DNA of 64,000 nucleotides from Blastococcus aggregatus (GTDB lineage: Bacteria > Actinomycetota > Actinomycetes > Mycobacteriales > Geodermatophilaceae), in assembly GCF_900221005.1 (NCBI RefSeq), contig NZ_OBQI01000001.1:62001-126000 (forward strand), given 5' to 3'. The translations under genes were made by a program, and so were the position numbers. The notes beneath the pieces are model-generated. The model ran no database searches. It saw only the letters and a list, made by a program, of their open reading frames with translations, and was not told the origin of the DNA. Position 1 is the stretch's first letter; each line of letters opens with the position of its first letter. This document shows, piece by piece, positions 18,049 to 27,625 of the stretch.

Positions 18049-19314
18049 ATGGACCTCTCCCGTGCCGCCGCGGAGGCCCTCGATGCGGCCGATCCCCTCG
18101 CCGGGTTCCGTGCCCGCTTCGCCGGCGCCGACGAGACCGGCCCCGACCGGCTGCTCTACCTCGACGGCAACTCGCTGGGCCGCATGCCGCTGGCCACCCC
18201 GGCCGCCGTGACGCGCGTGGTCGAGCAGGAGTGGGCGCGCGGGCTGGTCGGCTCGTGGTCGCAGTGGATCGGAGCGGCGACGCGCCTGGGCGACGAGCTC
18301 GGCGCGGGCGTGCTGGGCGCCGGCCCCGGGCAGGTGCTGGTCGGCGACTCGACGACGGTGAACCTCTACAAGCTGCTGGCCGCCGGTGCCGCCGCCCGCC
18401 CGGACCGCGACGTGCTGGTCTGCACCGCCGACGACTTCCCCACCGACCGGTACGTCGTCGCCGGGGTCGCCGAGGCGCGCGGGATGACCGTGCGCGAGAT
18501 CGACGCCGACATCGACGAGGGCCTGGACCTCGCGGTGCTCGCGGCGGCGCTGGACGAGCGCGTCGCCGTCGTCGTCCTGTCGCTCGTGGCCTACCGCTCG
18601 GGCGCGCTGGCCGACGTCGCCGAGGTGACCCGGCTGGTGCACGAGGCCGGCGCCCTGCTGCTGTGGGACCTCTCGCACGCGGTCGGCGCGGTGCCGGTCG
18701 ACCTCGACGCCACCGGCGCCGACCTGGCCGTGGGCTGCACCTACAAGTACCTCAACGGCGGCCCGGGCGCCCCGGCGTTCCTCTACGTGCGGCGCGACCT
18801 CCAGGAGGAGCTGCGCTCCCCCATCCAGGGCTGGTTCGGCCAGCGCGACCAGTTCGAGATGGGCCCGGCCTACGAGCCGGCCGAGGGCATCGAGCGCTTC
18901 GGCGTCGGCACGCCGCCGGTCATCGGCATGGCCGCGGTGGAGGTGGGCGCCGGCCTGGTGGCCGAGGCGGAGATCGGCGCGCTGGCCGCCAAGGGCCGCA
19001 CGATGACCGACCTGCTCGTCGCGCTCGGCGACGAGTGGCTGGTGCCGGCCGGGGTGGCGCTGGCCTCACCGCGGGAGGCGGCCCGGCGCGGCTCGCACGT
19101 CACCTTCGCCCACCCGCAGGCGTGGCAGCTCACCCAGGCGCTGGTCGACCGGGGCGTGGTGCCGGACTTCCGCACGCCCGACCGCGTGCGCCTGGGGCCG
19201 GCGCCGCTCTACACGCGGTTCGTCGACGTCTGGGACGCCATGGACCGGTTCCGGGCGATCCTGGCCGACCGCTCCTACGAGGCGTTCCCGGCCGAGCGCG
19301 CGCGGGTCACCTGA
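18049..19314 (+). CDS. kynU: Kynureninase
   Basis: A 421-residue PLP enzyme of fold type I. LYLDGNSLGRMP is the conserved N-terminal block, CTADDFPTDRY the cofactor-side loop, and the PLP lysine lies in CTYKYLNGGPGAPAF. It cleaves kynurenine or 3-hydroxykynurenine to anthranilate or 3-hydroxyanthranilate plus alanine. No tryptophan dioxygenase or kynurenine formamidase gene is in the window, so its substrate supply must come from elsewhere. It stands between a divergent amidase and a convergent SCO6745-like gene. Confidence 0.92.
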   Translation: MDLSRAAAEALDAADPLAGFRARFAGADETGPDRLLYLDGNSLGRMPLATPAAVTRVVEQEWARGLVGSWSQWIGAATRLGDELGAGVLGAGPGQVLVGDSTTVNLYKLLAAGAAARPDRDVLVCTADDFPTDRYVVAGVAEARGMTVREIDADIDEGLDLAVLAAALDERVAVVVLSLVAYRSGALADVAEVTRLVHEAGALLLWDLSHAVGAVPVDLDATGADLAVGCTYKYLNGGPGAPAFLYVRRDLQEELRSPIQGWFGQRDQFEMGPAYEPAEGIERFGVGTPPVIGMAAVEVGAGLVAEAEIGALAAKGRTMTDLLVALGDEWLVPAGVALASPREAARRGSHVTFAHPQAWQLTQALVDRGVVPDFRTPDRVRLGPAPLYTRFVDVWDAMDRFRAILADRSYEAFPAERARVT

Positions 19315-19317
19315 CGC

Positions 19318-20181
19318 TCACTCCGGTGCGGCGACGCCGATCGGGTTGCCCGCCGGCCACTCCCCCGCGGTGACGACGGCGCGGCGCACCGGCCGCAGCA
19401 GCTCCGCGAGCCGGTCGCAGCCCTGCGCGCCGAGCGCCTGCCACGGGCCCAGGGCGAGCCGGTCGGTGTCGGCCTCGACCGCGGCGACCACGGCCAGGCC
19501 GTCGGCGGTGAGCGCGCCGTCGGCCAGCCAGCCGCGGTCGGCCAGGCGGGCGGCGCCGTCGTCCCAGGCGGCGTCGTCCCACCCGCGCGCCTTCTGCAGC
19601 CACGCCCGGTCGGACCGGCCGGCCGCGGCGGCGAGCACGTGCGCCTGCACGCCGTCGACCTCGCGCGCCACCAGCGCGACGGTGTGGCCGTCGCCGCGGT
19701 GCTCGCGGAGCGTGGTGAGCGCCTGCCACAGCTCCAGATGCGGCTCCGCGGGGACGGCCACCGCGGTGTTCGCGGCGGCGAGGGGGCGGCCGGGGGCGTC
19801 GACGGCGGCCGCCGCGGCCGTGGCGAGATCCCGGGCCTCGCGCACGTCGTCGGAGCCGGTCCACTCCTCGCCCAGCACGCGGCGGATCGCGGCGTCCACC
19901 CCGGCCAGCCGGGCGTCCAGGGCCGCGGCCGGGCTCACCGCGTCCCACACCGCCGGCACGCGCCGGGCGACGAAGCCGGGCGCGAAGTTGACGAACGTGG
20001 CCGTGACGACCTCCGCGCCGACGGCGCCCAGCGGCGCCGCGCGGCCGGCGAAGTAGCCCGACCAGAAACCGCGCAGGCCGGCCGCCTCGAACTGAGCGGC
20101 CGCCTCGCCGGCGAAGTAGGTGAGCGCGTGGAACGGCTCGGCCAGGGCCCAGAGCAGGCGGGCGGTCGCGGGTGAGGTCAT
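19318..20181 (-). CDS. SCO6745-family helical protein
   Basis: A 287-residue, Ala- and helix-rich protein. It starts with ARLLWALAEPFHALTYFAGE and ends in a winged-helix-like region (GALTADGLAVVAAVEADTDRLALGPWQALG), the layout seen in the actinobacterial SCO6745 family, which has no established role. Its ATG overlaps the stop of the upstream HNH endonuclease gene by four bases, so the two are likely one transcript and translationally coupled. Confidence 0.7.
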   Translation of the reverse strand: MTSPATARLLWALAEPFHALTYFAGEAAAQFEAAGLRGFWSGYFAGRAAPLGAVGAEVVTATFVNFAPGFVARRVPAVWDAVSPAAALDARLAGVDAAIRRVLGEEWTGSDDVREARDLATAAAAAVDAPGRPLAAANTAVAVPAEPHLELWQALTTLREHRGDGHTVALVAREVDGVQAHVLAAAAGRSDRAWLQKARGWDDAAWDDGAARLADRGWLADGALTADGLAVVAAVEADTDRLALGPWQALGAQGCDRLAELLRPVRRAVVTAGEWPAGNPIGVAAPE

Positions 20182-20783
20182 GCGCTCACGCTCTCAGGCA
20201 TGCCCAGCCACTCCCGCCAGCGCGGATCGACGGTGCGGTGGCCCAGCAGCCGCCAGGCGGCACCCGTCGGCGTGCGCGGCGCCTGCGGGAGGGACCAGCC
20301 GAGCTCGGCCAGCGAGCGATCCGCCTTGGTGTGGTTGCACCGGCGGCAGGCGGCGACGACGTTGTCCCAGGTGTGCGTGCCGCCCCGGCTGCGCGGGACG
20401 ACGTGGTCGATGCTGGTCGCCGACCCCCCGCAGTAGACGCAGGTCTGGCCGTCGCGGGTGAAGACCGCCCGCCGGGACAGCGGCACCGACGACGGGTAGG
20501 GCACGCGCACGTAGCGGGTCAGCCGGACCACGACCGGGACCGGCAGGCTCACCGTCTCGGCGTGCACGACGTCGGCGGTCGAGTCGACGGCGACGGCCTT
20601 GTCGGCGAGCACCAGCACGATGGCCCGCCGGCTGGAGACGACGCACAGCGGTTCGAAGGTCGCGTTGAGCAGCAGGGATGCGCCCGTGGTGCCGGGCGAG
20701 GGCACGGGCAGGACCGCTGGGACGGGGTCGCGGCGCGGACCGGGCTGGCCCGCCGTCGACGACCCGGGCACGGAACGCGGCAC
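20178..20783 (-). CDS. HNH endonuclease (Rv2469c-like)
   Basis: A 201-residue HNH nuclease. The catalytic module is RDGQTCVYCGGSATSIDHVV, followed by SRGGTHTWDNVVAACRRCNH: two CxxC zinc knuckles bracket the HNH residues. An N-terminal strand-rich part precedes it (LLLNATFEPLCVVSSRRAIV). Such stand-alone HNH proteins are common in actinobacteria and their targets are unknown. The GTG at 20783 has GGAGGTGATCC just upstream. By context it corresponds to M. tuberculosis Rv2469c. Confidence 0.88.
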   Translation of the reverse strand: MPRSVPGSSTAGQPGPRRDPVPAVLPVPSPGTTGASLLLNATFEPLCVVSSRRAIVLVLADKAVAVDSTADVVHAETVSLPVPVVVRLTRYVRVPYPSSVPLSRRAVFTRDGQTCVYCGGSATSIDHVVPRSRGGTHTWDNVVAACRRCNHTKADRSLAELGWSLPQAPRTPTGAAWRLLGHRTVDPRWREWLGMPESVSA

Positions 20784-20914
20784 GGATCACCTCCGGTCGC
20801 CCCGGACCGCCGGTGGCTCCGAGACCCGCGGGCTGCCCCATTCTGACCCGGCGGAGCCGCGGGCGTCGCCCTCGGGCCCGCCGCGGGCACGGGCGGTGGC
20901 TCTACCGTGGCCGG

Positions 20915-23011
20915 ATGCGCTATCCCGACGCCCCCCGGCTCGACCTGGTCGAGGACCTGCACGGCCACGCAGTCGCCGACCCCTACCGCTGGCTGGAGGA
21001 CGCCGAGGACCCGCGAACCGTCGCCTGGAGCGAGGCGCAGGACGCGCTGGCCGCTGAGGTGCTGGCGGGCCTGCCGCTGCGGGCGGAGTTCGCCGCGCGG
21101 ATGCAGGAGCTGGTGCACGCCGGCGCCGTGGGGCTGCCGGTGTGGCGGGGCGCGCGTGCCTTCTCGACCCGCCGCGACCCGGGCCAGGAGCACGCGGTGC
21201 TGCGGGTGACCGAGGCCGACGGCACGGTGCGGGTGCTGGTCGACCCGATGGCGCTGGACCCCGCGGGCACCACGACGCTGGACGCCTGGTCGCCGTCGAT
21301 CGAGGGCGACCGGCTGGCGTACCAGCTCTCCGTGGGCGGCGACGAGGAGTCCCAGCTGTACGTGCTCGACGTGGCCAGCGGCGAGCTGCTCGACGGGCCG
21401 GTCGACCGCTGCCGCTACTCCCCCGTCGCCTGGCTGCCGGGGGGCGAGGAGCTGTTCTACGTCCGCCGGCTCGCCCCCGAGCTGGTGCCCGCCGACGAGC
21501 AGCAGTTCCACCGGCGGGTCTGGCGCCACCGGGTGGGCGGCGACCCGGCCGACGACGTCCTCGTGCACGGCGAGGGCAGCGACCCCGCCAGCTACTTCGG
21601 GGTGCACACCAGCCGGGACGGCCGCTGGCTGGTCGTCTCCCGGTCGGTCGGCACCGCACCCCGGGACGACGTCTGGCTGGCCGACCTCTCGGCCGGCGGC
21701 GCGCTGCGCGAGTTCCAGGTGGGCGTGGACGCCCAGACCTCGGCCTGGGTGGCCCGCGACGGCCGGCTCTGGCTCCTGTCGGACCGGGACGCCCCGCGCT
21801 GGCGGCTCGCGGTCGCCGATCCGGCGGAACCCGCCACCTGGGCGCCTGCGGCCTGGCGGGACGTCGTCCCCGAGCAGCGGGACGGCGTGCTCTCCGACGT
21901 GACCCTGGTCGACGGCCCCGACGGCGGGCTGCAGGTGCTGGCCGTGCACGCCGTGGACGCCACCGACCGGCTCTCCGTCTGGGCCGCGGACGGCTCGGGC
22001 CGCACCGGCGCGGTACCCGCCCCCGGCGCCGGCAGCGTCTCCGGCGTCGTCTCCCGGCCCGAGGGTGGCAGCGAGGCCTGGGTCGGTTACACCGACTACG
22101 CCACGCCGCCCTCGGTGCTGCGCTGGGACGCCGGCACGCCGGGCGCGCTGGAGGACTGGGAGCGGGCCGCCGTCGCCGGCGCCGTCCCGGAGCTGACCGT
22201 CGTCGAGACGCACGCGACCTCGGCCGACGGAACGCCGGTGCACCTGTTCGTGCTGTCCGGGACCGGCACCCCGGACGCCCCGCGGCCGACCGTGCTCTAC
22301 GGGTACGGCGGCTTCAACGTCTCCCTCACCCCCGCCTACAGCGCGCAGGCGCTGTCCTGGGTCGCGGCGGGCGGTGTGTGGGCGGTGGCCAACCTGCGCG
22401 GCGGGTCGGAGCACGGCGAGGACTGGCACCGGGCCGGGATGCGCGAGCGCAAGCAGAACGTCTTCGACGACTTCGTCGCCGCCGGCGAGCACCTGGTCGC
22501 CGGGGGCTGGACGACGCACGCGCAGCTCGGCGTCTTCGGCGGCTCCAACGGTGGCCTGCTGGTCGGGGCGACGCTCACCCAGCGCCCCGACCTCGCCGCC
22601 GCCGTCGTCTGCAGCGCGCCGCTGCTGGACATGGTCCGGTACGAGCTGTTCGGTCTGGGGCGCACCTGGAACGACGAGTACGGCACCGCCGACGACGCCA
22701 CCGAGCTGGGCTGGCTCCTGGGCTACTCGCCGTACCACGCGGTCCGGGAGGGAGCGGCGTACCCGGCGGTGCTGTTCACGACCTTCGAGTCCGACACCCG
22801 GGTGCACCCGCTGCACGGCCGCAAGCTGGCCGCCGCCCTCCAGCACGCGACGACCGCCGCGGCGCCCGTCGTGCTGCGGCGGGAGGTCTCGGTGGGACAC
22901 GGCGCGCGGGCGGTCAGCCGCACCGTGGGGCTGGCCGCCGACCAGCTCGCGTTCCTGGCGCGGCACACCGGTCTGGATCCGTCCGAAAACTCTGAGGGTG
23001 GCCTTCGCTGA
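20915..23011 (+). CDS. Prolyl oligopeptidase-family serine peptidase (S9A)
   Basis: A 698-residue S9A peptidase: N-terminal RYPDAPRLDLVEDLHGH and the DPYRWLED block, a seven-bladed propeller, and a C-terminal alpha/beta hydrolase. The nucleophile Ser is about residue 544 in GGSNGG, the Asp lies in FESDTRVHPLHG, and the His in SVGHGARAVSR. It cleaves short peptides after proline, or after basic residues in oligopeptidase B-like members; no signal peptide, so cytosolic. ATG 20915 gives the family-type start. The HNH gene is divergent. Confidence 0.92.
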   Translation: MRYPDAPRLDLVEDLHGHAVADPYRWLEDAEDPRTVAWSEAQDALAAEVLAGLPLRAEFAARMQELVHAGAVGLPVWRGARAFSTRRDPGQEHAVLRVTEADGTVRVLVDPMALDPAGTTTLDAWSPSIEGDRLAYQLSVGGDEESQLYVLDVASGELLDGPVDRCRYSPVAWLPGGEELFYVRRLAPELVPADEQQFHRRVWRHRVGGDPADDVLVHGEGSDPASYFGVHTSRDGRWLVVSRSVGTAPRDDVWLADLSAGGALREFQVGVDAQTSAWVARDGRLWLLSDRDAPRWRLAVADPAEPATWAPAAWRDVVPEQRDGVLSDVTLVDGPDGGLQVLAVHAVDATDRLSVWAADGSGRTGAVPAPGAGSVSGVVSRPEGGSEAWVGYTDYATPPSVLRWDAGTPGALEDWERAAVAGAVPELTVVETHATSADGTPVHLFVLSGTGTPDAPRPTVLYGYGGFNVSLTPAYSAQALSWVAAGGVWAVANLRGGSEHGEDWHRAGMRERKQNVFDDFVAAGEHLVAGGWTTHAQLGVFGGSNGGLLVGATLTQRPDLAAAVVCSAPLLDMVRYELFGLGRTWNDEYGTADDATELGWLLGYSPYHAVREGAAYPAVLFTTFESDTRVHPLHGRKLAAALQHATTAAAPVVLRREVSVGHGARAVSRTVGLAADQLAFLARHTGLDPSENSEGGLR

Positions 23012-23099
23012 CACAGCGGGTCGCGCCTGTCAGTATTTCGGTGATGAACAGGTCACTAACCGTGGTCGGGCTCCGCTGACCGCGGCCGCGCCGGAAGAG

Positions 23100-24368
23100 G
23101 TGATCCCCGCCCGGCCCGCCACGTACCGCGAGGTCTTCGCCGTCGCGGAGTTCCGGCCGCTGTTCGGCACGTTCCTGCTCTCGACCGCGGGCGACGAACT
23201 CGCCCGCGTCGCGCTGACCGTGCTCGTCTTCCAGCGCACGAACTCCCCGCTGCTGTCCGCGCTCACCTTCGCGATCAGCCACTTCCCGTGGCTGATCGGC
23301 GGGCCGCTGCTGTCGACCCTGGCCGACCGGCTGCCCCGGCACCGCGTGCTCATCACCACCGACGTCGTCCGCGCCCTGCTCCTCGCGCTGATGGCCGTCC
23401 CCGGCATGCCGCTGCTGGTGCTGCTCGGGCTGCTGCTGCTGGTCTCGCTGTGCGCGCCACCCTTCGAGTCGGCCCGCTCGGCGCTGATGGCCGACGTGCT
23501 CGACGGCGAGCGCTACGCCGTCGCGACCTCCCTGACCACGGTCACCCTGCAGGTCGCCCAGGTCGTCGGCTTCCTCGTCGGCGGCGCGCTGGTCGCGGTC
23601 CACCCCTCGCTGGCGCTGGGCATCGACGCGGTCACCTTCGCGGTGTCGGCGCTGTGGCTGTCCGCCCGCCTGCAGCGCCGGCCGGCGCCCGCGCCGCCCG
23701 AGGCCGGCCGGTCCCTGTGGCGCGACGCCGCCGCCGGGCTGCGCTTCATCGGCCGCACCCGGCGGATGGTCGCGATCATCGCCGTCCTCTGGGTCGCCGC
23801 GCTGTTCGGCAACGCGTGGGAAGGCATCGCCGCCCCGCTCGCCTCCCAGCTCGGCGGCGGCAGCATGGCGATCGGCGTGCTGCTCGCCGCCAACCCGGCG
23901 GGCGTGGTGATCGGCGGGCTGCTGCTGGGCAGGCTGGTGACGCCGGGCCGCCGGGAACGGCTGGTCGTGCCGCTGGTGCTCCTGTCCCTGGCCCCGCTGC
24001 TGGCCGGCGGGATCGTGGTCGCGCTCGCCGGCGCGAGCTGGCCCTCGTTCACGACGCTGCTGGCCCTGCTGTTCGTGTCGGGCCTCGGGTCCGCGTGGCT
24101 CATCCCGCTCAACATCGCCTTCGTGCAGGCGACACCGGCGGCCTATCGCGGCCGCGCCTTCGGTGTCGCGGTCAGCGGGCTCTACGGCGTGCAGGGCATC
24201 GGGGCACTGGCCGCCGGGCTCGCCGCCGAGGGCGTGGCCCCCAGCGGTGTGCTCGCGCTGTGCGGGGGGATCGGAATGATCGCCGTCGCCCCGGCGCTGA
24301 TTGCCTATCGACGGACGCACGACCGGTCGTCCGTCCCGATCGACGTCGAGGGAGCACCGCGGGAATGA
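23100..24368 (+). CDS. MFS transporter
   Basis: About 422 residues with roughly 12 hydrophobic segments and MFS loop motifs such as [18 protein letters not shown] between helices 2 and 3 (a GxLaDrxGrr-type motif). It resembles MFS drug/metabolite efflux proteins of the Bcr/EntS type; substrate unknown. The frame is open to GTG 22998, but 22998-23090 uses many A/T third positions unlike the rest, so GTG 23100 ([13 protein letters not shown]) is the better start. Its stop overlaps the ATG of glbO by four bases. Confidence 0.85.
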   Translation: MIPARPATYREVFAVAEFRPLFGTFLLSTAGDELARVALTVLVFQRTNSPLLSALTFAISHFPWLIGGPLLSTLADRLPRHRVLITTDVVRALLLALMAVPGMPLLVLLGLLLLVSLCAPPFESARSALMADVLDGERYAVATSLTTVTLQVAQVVGFLVGGALVAVHPSLALGIDAVTFAVSALWLSARLQRRPAPAPPEAGRSLWRDAAAGLRFIGRTRRMVAIIAVLWVAALFGNAWEGIAAPLASQLGGGSMAIGVLLAANPAGVVIGGLLLGRLVTPGRRERLVVPLVLLSLAPLLAGGIVVALAGASWPSFTTLLALLFVSGLGSAWLIPLNIAFVQATPAAYRGRAFGVAVSGLYGVQGIGALAAGLAAEGVAPSGVLALCGGIGMIAVAPALIAYRRTHDRSSVPIDVEGAPRE

Positions 24369-24799
24369 GCGAGTCGAGGCGGCTGCCGTCGGCCCGGACC
24401 TTCTACGAGGAGGTCGGTGGGCAGGCCACCTTCGAGCGGCTCGTGGCCCGGTTCTACGCCGCCGTGCGCACCGACCCGGTCCTGGCGCCGCTGTACCCCC
24501 AGGACGACTGGGCGGGTGCCGAGCTCCGGCTGCGCCAGTTCCTGGAGCAGTACTGGGGCGGTCCGACGACCTACTCCGACCAGCGCGGCCACCCGCGGCT
24601 GCGGATGCGGCACGCCCCCTTCGCCATCGGCCCGGCCGAGCGCGACGCCTGGATCTCGCACATGCGCGACGCCGTCGACTCCCTCGGGCTCCCGGCCGAC
24701 CAGGACGCCACCCTCTGGGGCTACCTGGTCAACGCGGCCGGCAGCATGCAGAACCGCTTCCCCGCCGACGCGGACGCGGACCGCGCTCCCCGCCGATGA
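24365..24799 (+). CDS. glbO: Truncated hemoglobin, group II
   Basis: A 144-residue trHb[21 protein letters not shown] is the N-terminal helix pair, [21 protein letters not shown] covers the distal region, and [21 protein letters not shown] carries the proximal His (in RHAPF) and the conserved Trp of group II. It binds O2, CO and NO with haem and is thought to aid oxygen handling or NO/peroxide detoxification. Start and stop overlap the MFS and aglA genes by four bases each, so the three form a coupled operon. glbO-aglA is also the M. tuberculosis order (Rv2470-Rv2471). Confidence 0.95.
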   Translation: MSESRRLPSARTFYEEVGGQATFERLVARFYAAVRTDPVLAPLYPQDDWAGAELRLRQFLEQYWGGPTTYSDQRGHPRLRMRHAPFAIGPAERDAWISHMRDAVDSLGLPADQDATLWGYLVNAAGSMQNRFPADADADRAPRR

Positions 24800-26352
24800 C
24801 CGACGCGTGGTGGCGGGACGCCGTCTTCTACCAGGTCTACATCCGCAGCTTCGCCGACGGGAACGGCGACGGCGTCGGTGACCTCGCGGGCCTGCGCGGC
24901 CGGCTGACCTACCTGCGCGACCTCGGCGTCGACGCGCTGTGGATCACGCCCTTCTTCCCCTCCCCGATGGCCGACCACGGGTACGACGTCGCGGATCCGC
25001 GCGACGTCGCCCCGGTGTTCGGCGACCTCGCCGAGTTCGACGCACTGCTCTCGGAAGCGCACGCGCTGGGCCTGCGGATCACGATCGACGTGGTGCCCAA
25101 CCACAGCTCGCACGAGCACGAGTGGTTCCAGGCGGCGCTCGCCGCCGGGCCCGGATCGCCGGAGCGCGCGCGGTACCTGTTCCGCGACGGCAGCGGCCCC
25201 GACGGCAGCGAGCCGCCGAACAACTGGCCCTCGGTGTTCGGCGGGCCGGCCTGGACCCGTGTGCCGGACGGGCAGTGGTACCTGCACATCTTCGCCCCCG
25301 AGCAGCCGGACCTGAACTTCGGCAACCCCGAGGTGCTGGGCGACCTCGAGGAGACGCTGCGCTTCTGGCTGGACCGCGGGGTCGACGGCTTCCGCATCGA
25401 CGTCGCCCACGGCATGGCCAAGCCCGACGGCCTGCCCGACATGGTGCCCATGGACGACACCGGGCTGCTCGACGACCACGGCCCCGGGGACCACCGCTTC
25501 GACCAGGACGGCGTGCACCTCGTGCACCGCCGGATCCGGGCGGTGCTCGACCGGTACCCCGGCACCATGGCCGTGGGCGAGGTGTGGGTCTCCGACGACG
25601 AGCGGCTGGCCCGGTACCTGCGCCCCGACGAGCTGCAGCTGGCCTTCAACTTCAAGCTGCTGACGGCGGAGTGGACCCCGACCGCCCTGCGCGACGCCGT
25701 CGTGCACTCGCTGGCCGCCGTCGAGGACAGCCCCGCACCGGCGTGCTGGGTGCTCTCCAACCACGACCGGCCGCGCCACGTCACCCGCTACGGCGACGGC
25801 GAGCTCGGCACCCGCCGGGCCCGGGCGGCCGCGCTGCTCCAGCTCGCGCTGCCGGGGGTGGCCTACCTCTACAACGGCGACGAGCTCGGCATGCCCGACG
25901 TCGACCTGCCCGACGACGCGCTGCAGGACCCGATCTGGTTCCGGTCCGGTGGCAAGGAGCGCGGCCGCGACGCCTGCCGCATCCCCGTGCCGTGGTCCGG
26001 CACCGAGCCCTCCTACGGCTTCTCGTCGCGCCCCGACACCTGGCTGCCGATGCCCGAGGGCTGGGCGGCGCTGACCGCCCAGGCCCAGGCCGCGGACCCG
26101 GCGTCGATGCTGTCGCTGTACCGGGCCGCACTGGCCCTCCGCTCGTCCTCGCCCGCGCTGACCGGCGAGGGCCTGCAGTGGTTGCCGTCACCCGACGGAT
26201 GCCTGGCCTTCCGGCGTCCCGGCGGGCTGGTGTGCCTGGTGAACCTGTCGGGCGCGGACGTCCCGCTGCCCGAGGGGACCGTCCTCCTGGCCAGCGCCGA
26301 CGTCGCCGGCGGGCATCTCCCGGACGACGCCACCGCCTGGCTGGTGGCCTGA
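24796..26352 (+). CDS. aglA: Alpha-glucosidase, GH13
   Basis: A 518-residue GH13 enzyme. [20 protein letters not shown] is the typical start. Conserved regions are visible: DVVPNHSS (region I), GFRIDVAHG with the nucleophile Asp (II), AVGEVW with the acid/base Glu (III), and LSNHDRPRH with the third Asp (IV). It hydrolyses terminal alpha-glucosidic links in maltose-type or isomaltose-type oligosaccharides. It is the last gene of the MFS-glbO-aglA set and ends at a hairpin. Confidence 0.93.
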   Translation: MTDAWWRDAVFYQVYIRSFADGNGDGVGDLAGLRGRLTYLRDLGVDALWITPFFPSPMADHGYDVADPRDVAPVFGDLAEFDALLSEAHALGLRITIDVVPNHSSHEHEWFQAALAAGPGSPERARYLFRDGSGPDGSEPPNNWPSVFGGPAWTRVPDGQWYLHIFAPEQPDLNFGNPEVLGDLEETLRFWLDRGVDGFRIDVAHGMAKPDGLPDMVPMDDTGLLDDHGPGDHRFDQDGVHLVHRRIRAVLDRYPGTMAVGEVWVSDDERLARYLRPDELQLAFNFKLLTAEWTPTALRDAVVHSLAAVEDSPAPACWVLSNHDRPRHVTRYGDGELGTRRARAAALLQLALPGVAYLYNGDELGMPDVDLPDDALQDPIWFRSGGKERGRDACRIPVPWSGTEPSYGFSSRPDTWLPMPEGWAALTAQAQAADPASMLSLYRAALALRSSSPALTGEGLQWLPSPDGCLAFRRPGGLVCLVNLSGADVPLPEGTVLLASADVAGGHLPDDATAWLVA

Positions 26353-26373
26353 CCCGCCGCCGGCCCGGCGGGT
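26352..26373 (+). terminator. Hairpin at end of MFS-glbO-aglA operon
   Basis: ACCCGCCG and CGGCGGGT form an 8-bp stem with a 6-nt loop, overlapping the aglA stop codon region. No U-tract follows, as is usual in such GC-rich genomes. Confidence 0.5.
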
Positions 26374-26463
26374 GACGGCGCCGGTCGGGCCGTAGTGCAG
26401 ACTCTCCCGTGATCCGGAGCGCCGGCCGTGGGGCCGGTGCCGACCCGCCGTCCAGGAGGATTT

Positions 26464-27060
26464 GTGGCCACCGCCTCGATGCCCGCGCTGCCCATGCGCC
26501 CGCTCGTTCTCGCCGACCTCGTGCCCGCCGTGCGCGCGCGCAACGTCGTGCTCGTGGCCCTCGGGGTCCTGCTCACCGCCGCGCTGGCCCAGGTCTCGGT
26601 GCCGGTCCCGGGTTCGCCGGTGCCGATCACCGGCCAGACGCTGGCGGTCGTGCTCACCGCCGCCGCGCTCGGCCCGGTGCGGGGCATCGCGGTGCAGGTG
26701 GCCTACATGGCCTGCGCGCTGGTGGGCCTGCCGTTCTACTCCGAGGCCAGCGGCGGTGTCGACGTCGTCTTCGGCGCGACCGGTGGCTACGTCGTCGGCT
26801 TCATCCCTGCCGCCCTCCTCATCGGCCTGGGCGCCCGCCACGCCATGGACCGCAACCCCCTCAAGGCCGTGCCGCTGTTCATCGCCGGCCAGGCGGTCGT
26901 CTTCGCCGTCGGTGTGCCGTGGCTCGCCGTCTCGGCGGACCTGTCGGCCGCCCAGGCGCTCGACGCCGGCTTCTACCCGTTCATCCTCGGTGGGCTGGTG
27001 AAGGCCGGGGTCGCCGCCGCGGTGCTCGGCACCGCCTGGAAGGCCGCCCGCCGGGCCTGA
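26464..27060 (+). CDS. bioY: Biotin transporter BioY
   Basis: A 198-residue integral membrane protein, the substrate-binding S component of the energy-coupling-factor biotin transporter. LTAALAQVSVPVPGSPVPIT precedes the BioY core, and SGGVDVVFGATGGYVVGF matches the family segment; about six hydrophobic helices are visible. No EcfA/EcfT genes are nearby, so it may share a general ECF module or work alone. GTG 26464 follows AGGAGG closely; ATG 26479 is an alternative. The window also encodes biotin-dependent carboxylase subunits at 56.8-60.5 kb. Confidence 0.92.
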   Translation: MATASMPALPMRPLVLADLVPAVRARNVVLVALGVLLTAALAQVSVPVPGSPVPITGQTLAVVLTAAALGPVRGIAVQVAYMACALVGLPFYSEASGGVDVVFGATGGYVVGFIPAALLIGLGARHAMDRNPLKAVPLFIAGQAVVFAVGVPWLAVSADLSAAQALDAGFYPFILGGLVKAGVAAAVLGTAWKAARRA

Positions 27061-27073
27061 CACCCCTCGCACA

Positions 27074-27106
27074 CGACCCCCGGACGCCGTCGGCGTTCGG
27101 GGGTCG
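27074..27106. terminator. Bidirectional hairpin after bioY
   Basis: CGACCCCCG at 27074-27082 pairs with CGGGGGTCG at 27098-27106, extended inward by GACGCC/GGCGTT around a 3-nt loop. It separates convergent bioY and thioesterase genes. Confidence 0.75.
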
Positions 27107-27141
27107 CTGCGTTCGGGGGGCGCTGCGTCCGGCGAGGCGCG

Positions 27142-27558
27142 TCAGGCCGGCGGGGCCTCGTCGGCCCAGCGGGCGAGGAACTCCTTCTCCTCGGGCGTGA
27201 GCCGGCGGGGGCGCACGATGGCGAAGTCGAACGGGACGATCTTGGTGCTGCCGGTGACCGCGAGCTGGCCGTGGTCGAAGAGCTCGTACCGGCACAGGAA
27301 GGTCGCCGCGCGGACGTCGGTGATCCACACGTCGACCTGCAGCGGCGTCGAGGAGTAGACGACCTGGCGCTTGTAGGCGATCTCGTGCGCGGCGACGATC
27401 AGCCCGCGCCGCTGCCCGGTCCGCAGGTCGTGGGTGGGCTGCTCGCGGAACAGGCTGATGCGGGCCATCTCGAAGTAGCCGAGGAAGGCCACGTTGTTGA
27501 TGTGCTGGTAGGCGTCCATGTCCGACCAGCGCATCGGTACCTCCGCGGTGTGCCTCAC
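27142..27558 (-). CDS. Acyl-CoA thioesterase, hotdog fold
   Basis: A 138-residue YbgC/FcbC-type thioesterase. VPMRWSDMDAYQHINNVAFL contains the catalytic Asp and the HxNN motif; the central helix (GYFEMARISLF) and the strands ending in VDVWITDV follow. It hydrolyses acyl-CoA thioesters; chain length unknown. GTG 27558 retains strand 1, but the internal ATG at 27534 has the better ribosome binding site (GGAGG five bases upstream), so a shorter form is possible. The position before ettA recalls M. tuberculosis Rv2475c. Confidence 0.87.
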   Translation of the reverse strand: MRHTAEVPMRWSDMDAYQHINNVAFLGYFEMARISLFREQPTHDLRTGQRRGLIVAAHEIAYKRQVVYSSTPLQVDVWITDVRAATFLCRYELFDHGQLAVTGSTKIVPFDFAIVRPRRLTPEEKEFLARWADEAPPA

Positions 27559-27625
27559 ACCGCCACCCTGCCGTACGGCGGTCCCGGGCCGCGCACGGAC
27601 CTGCCGGGAGCCCTACCGTGGCCCG

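Noticed and set aside
20549-23014. Long minus-strand frame opposite the oligopeptidase
   Set aside because: Shadow frame caused by high GC at third positions; low-complexity translation, no motifs.
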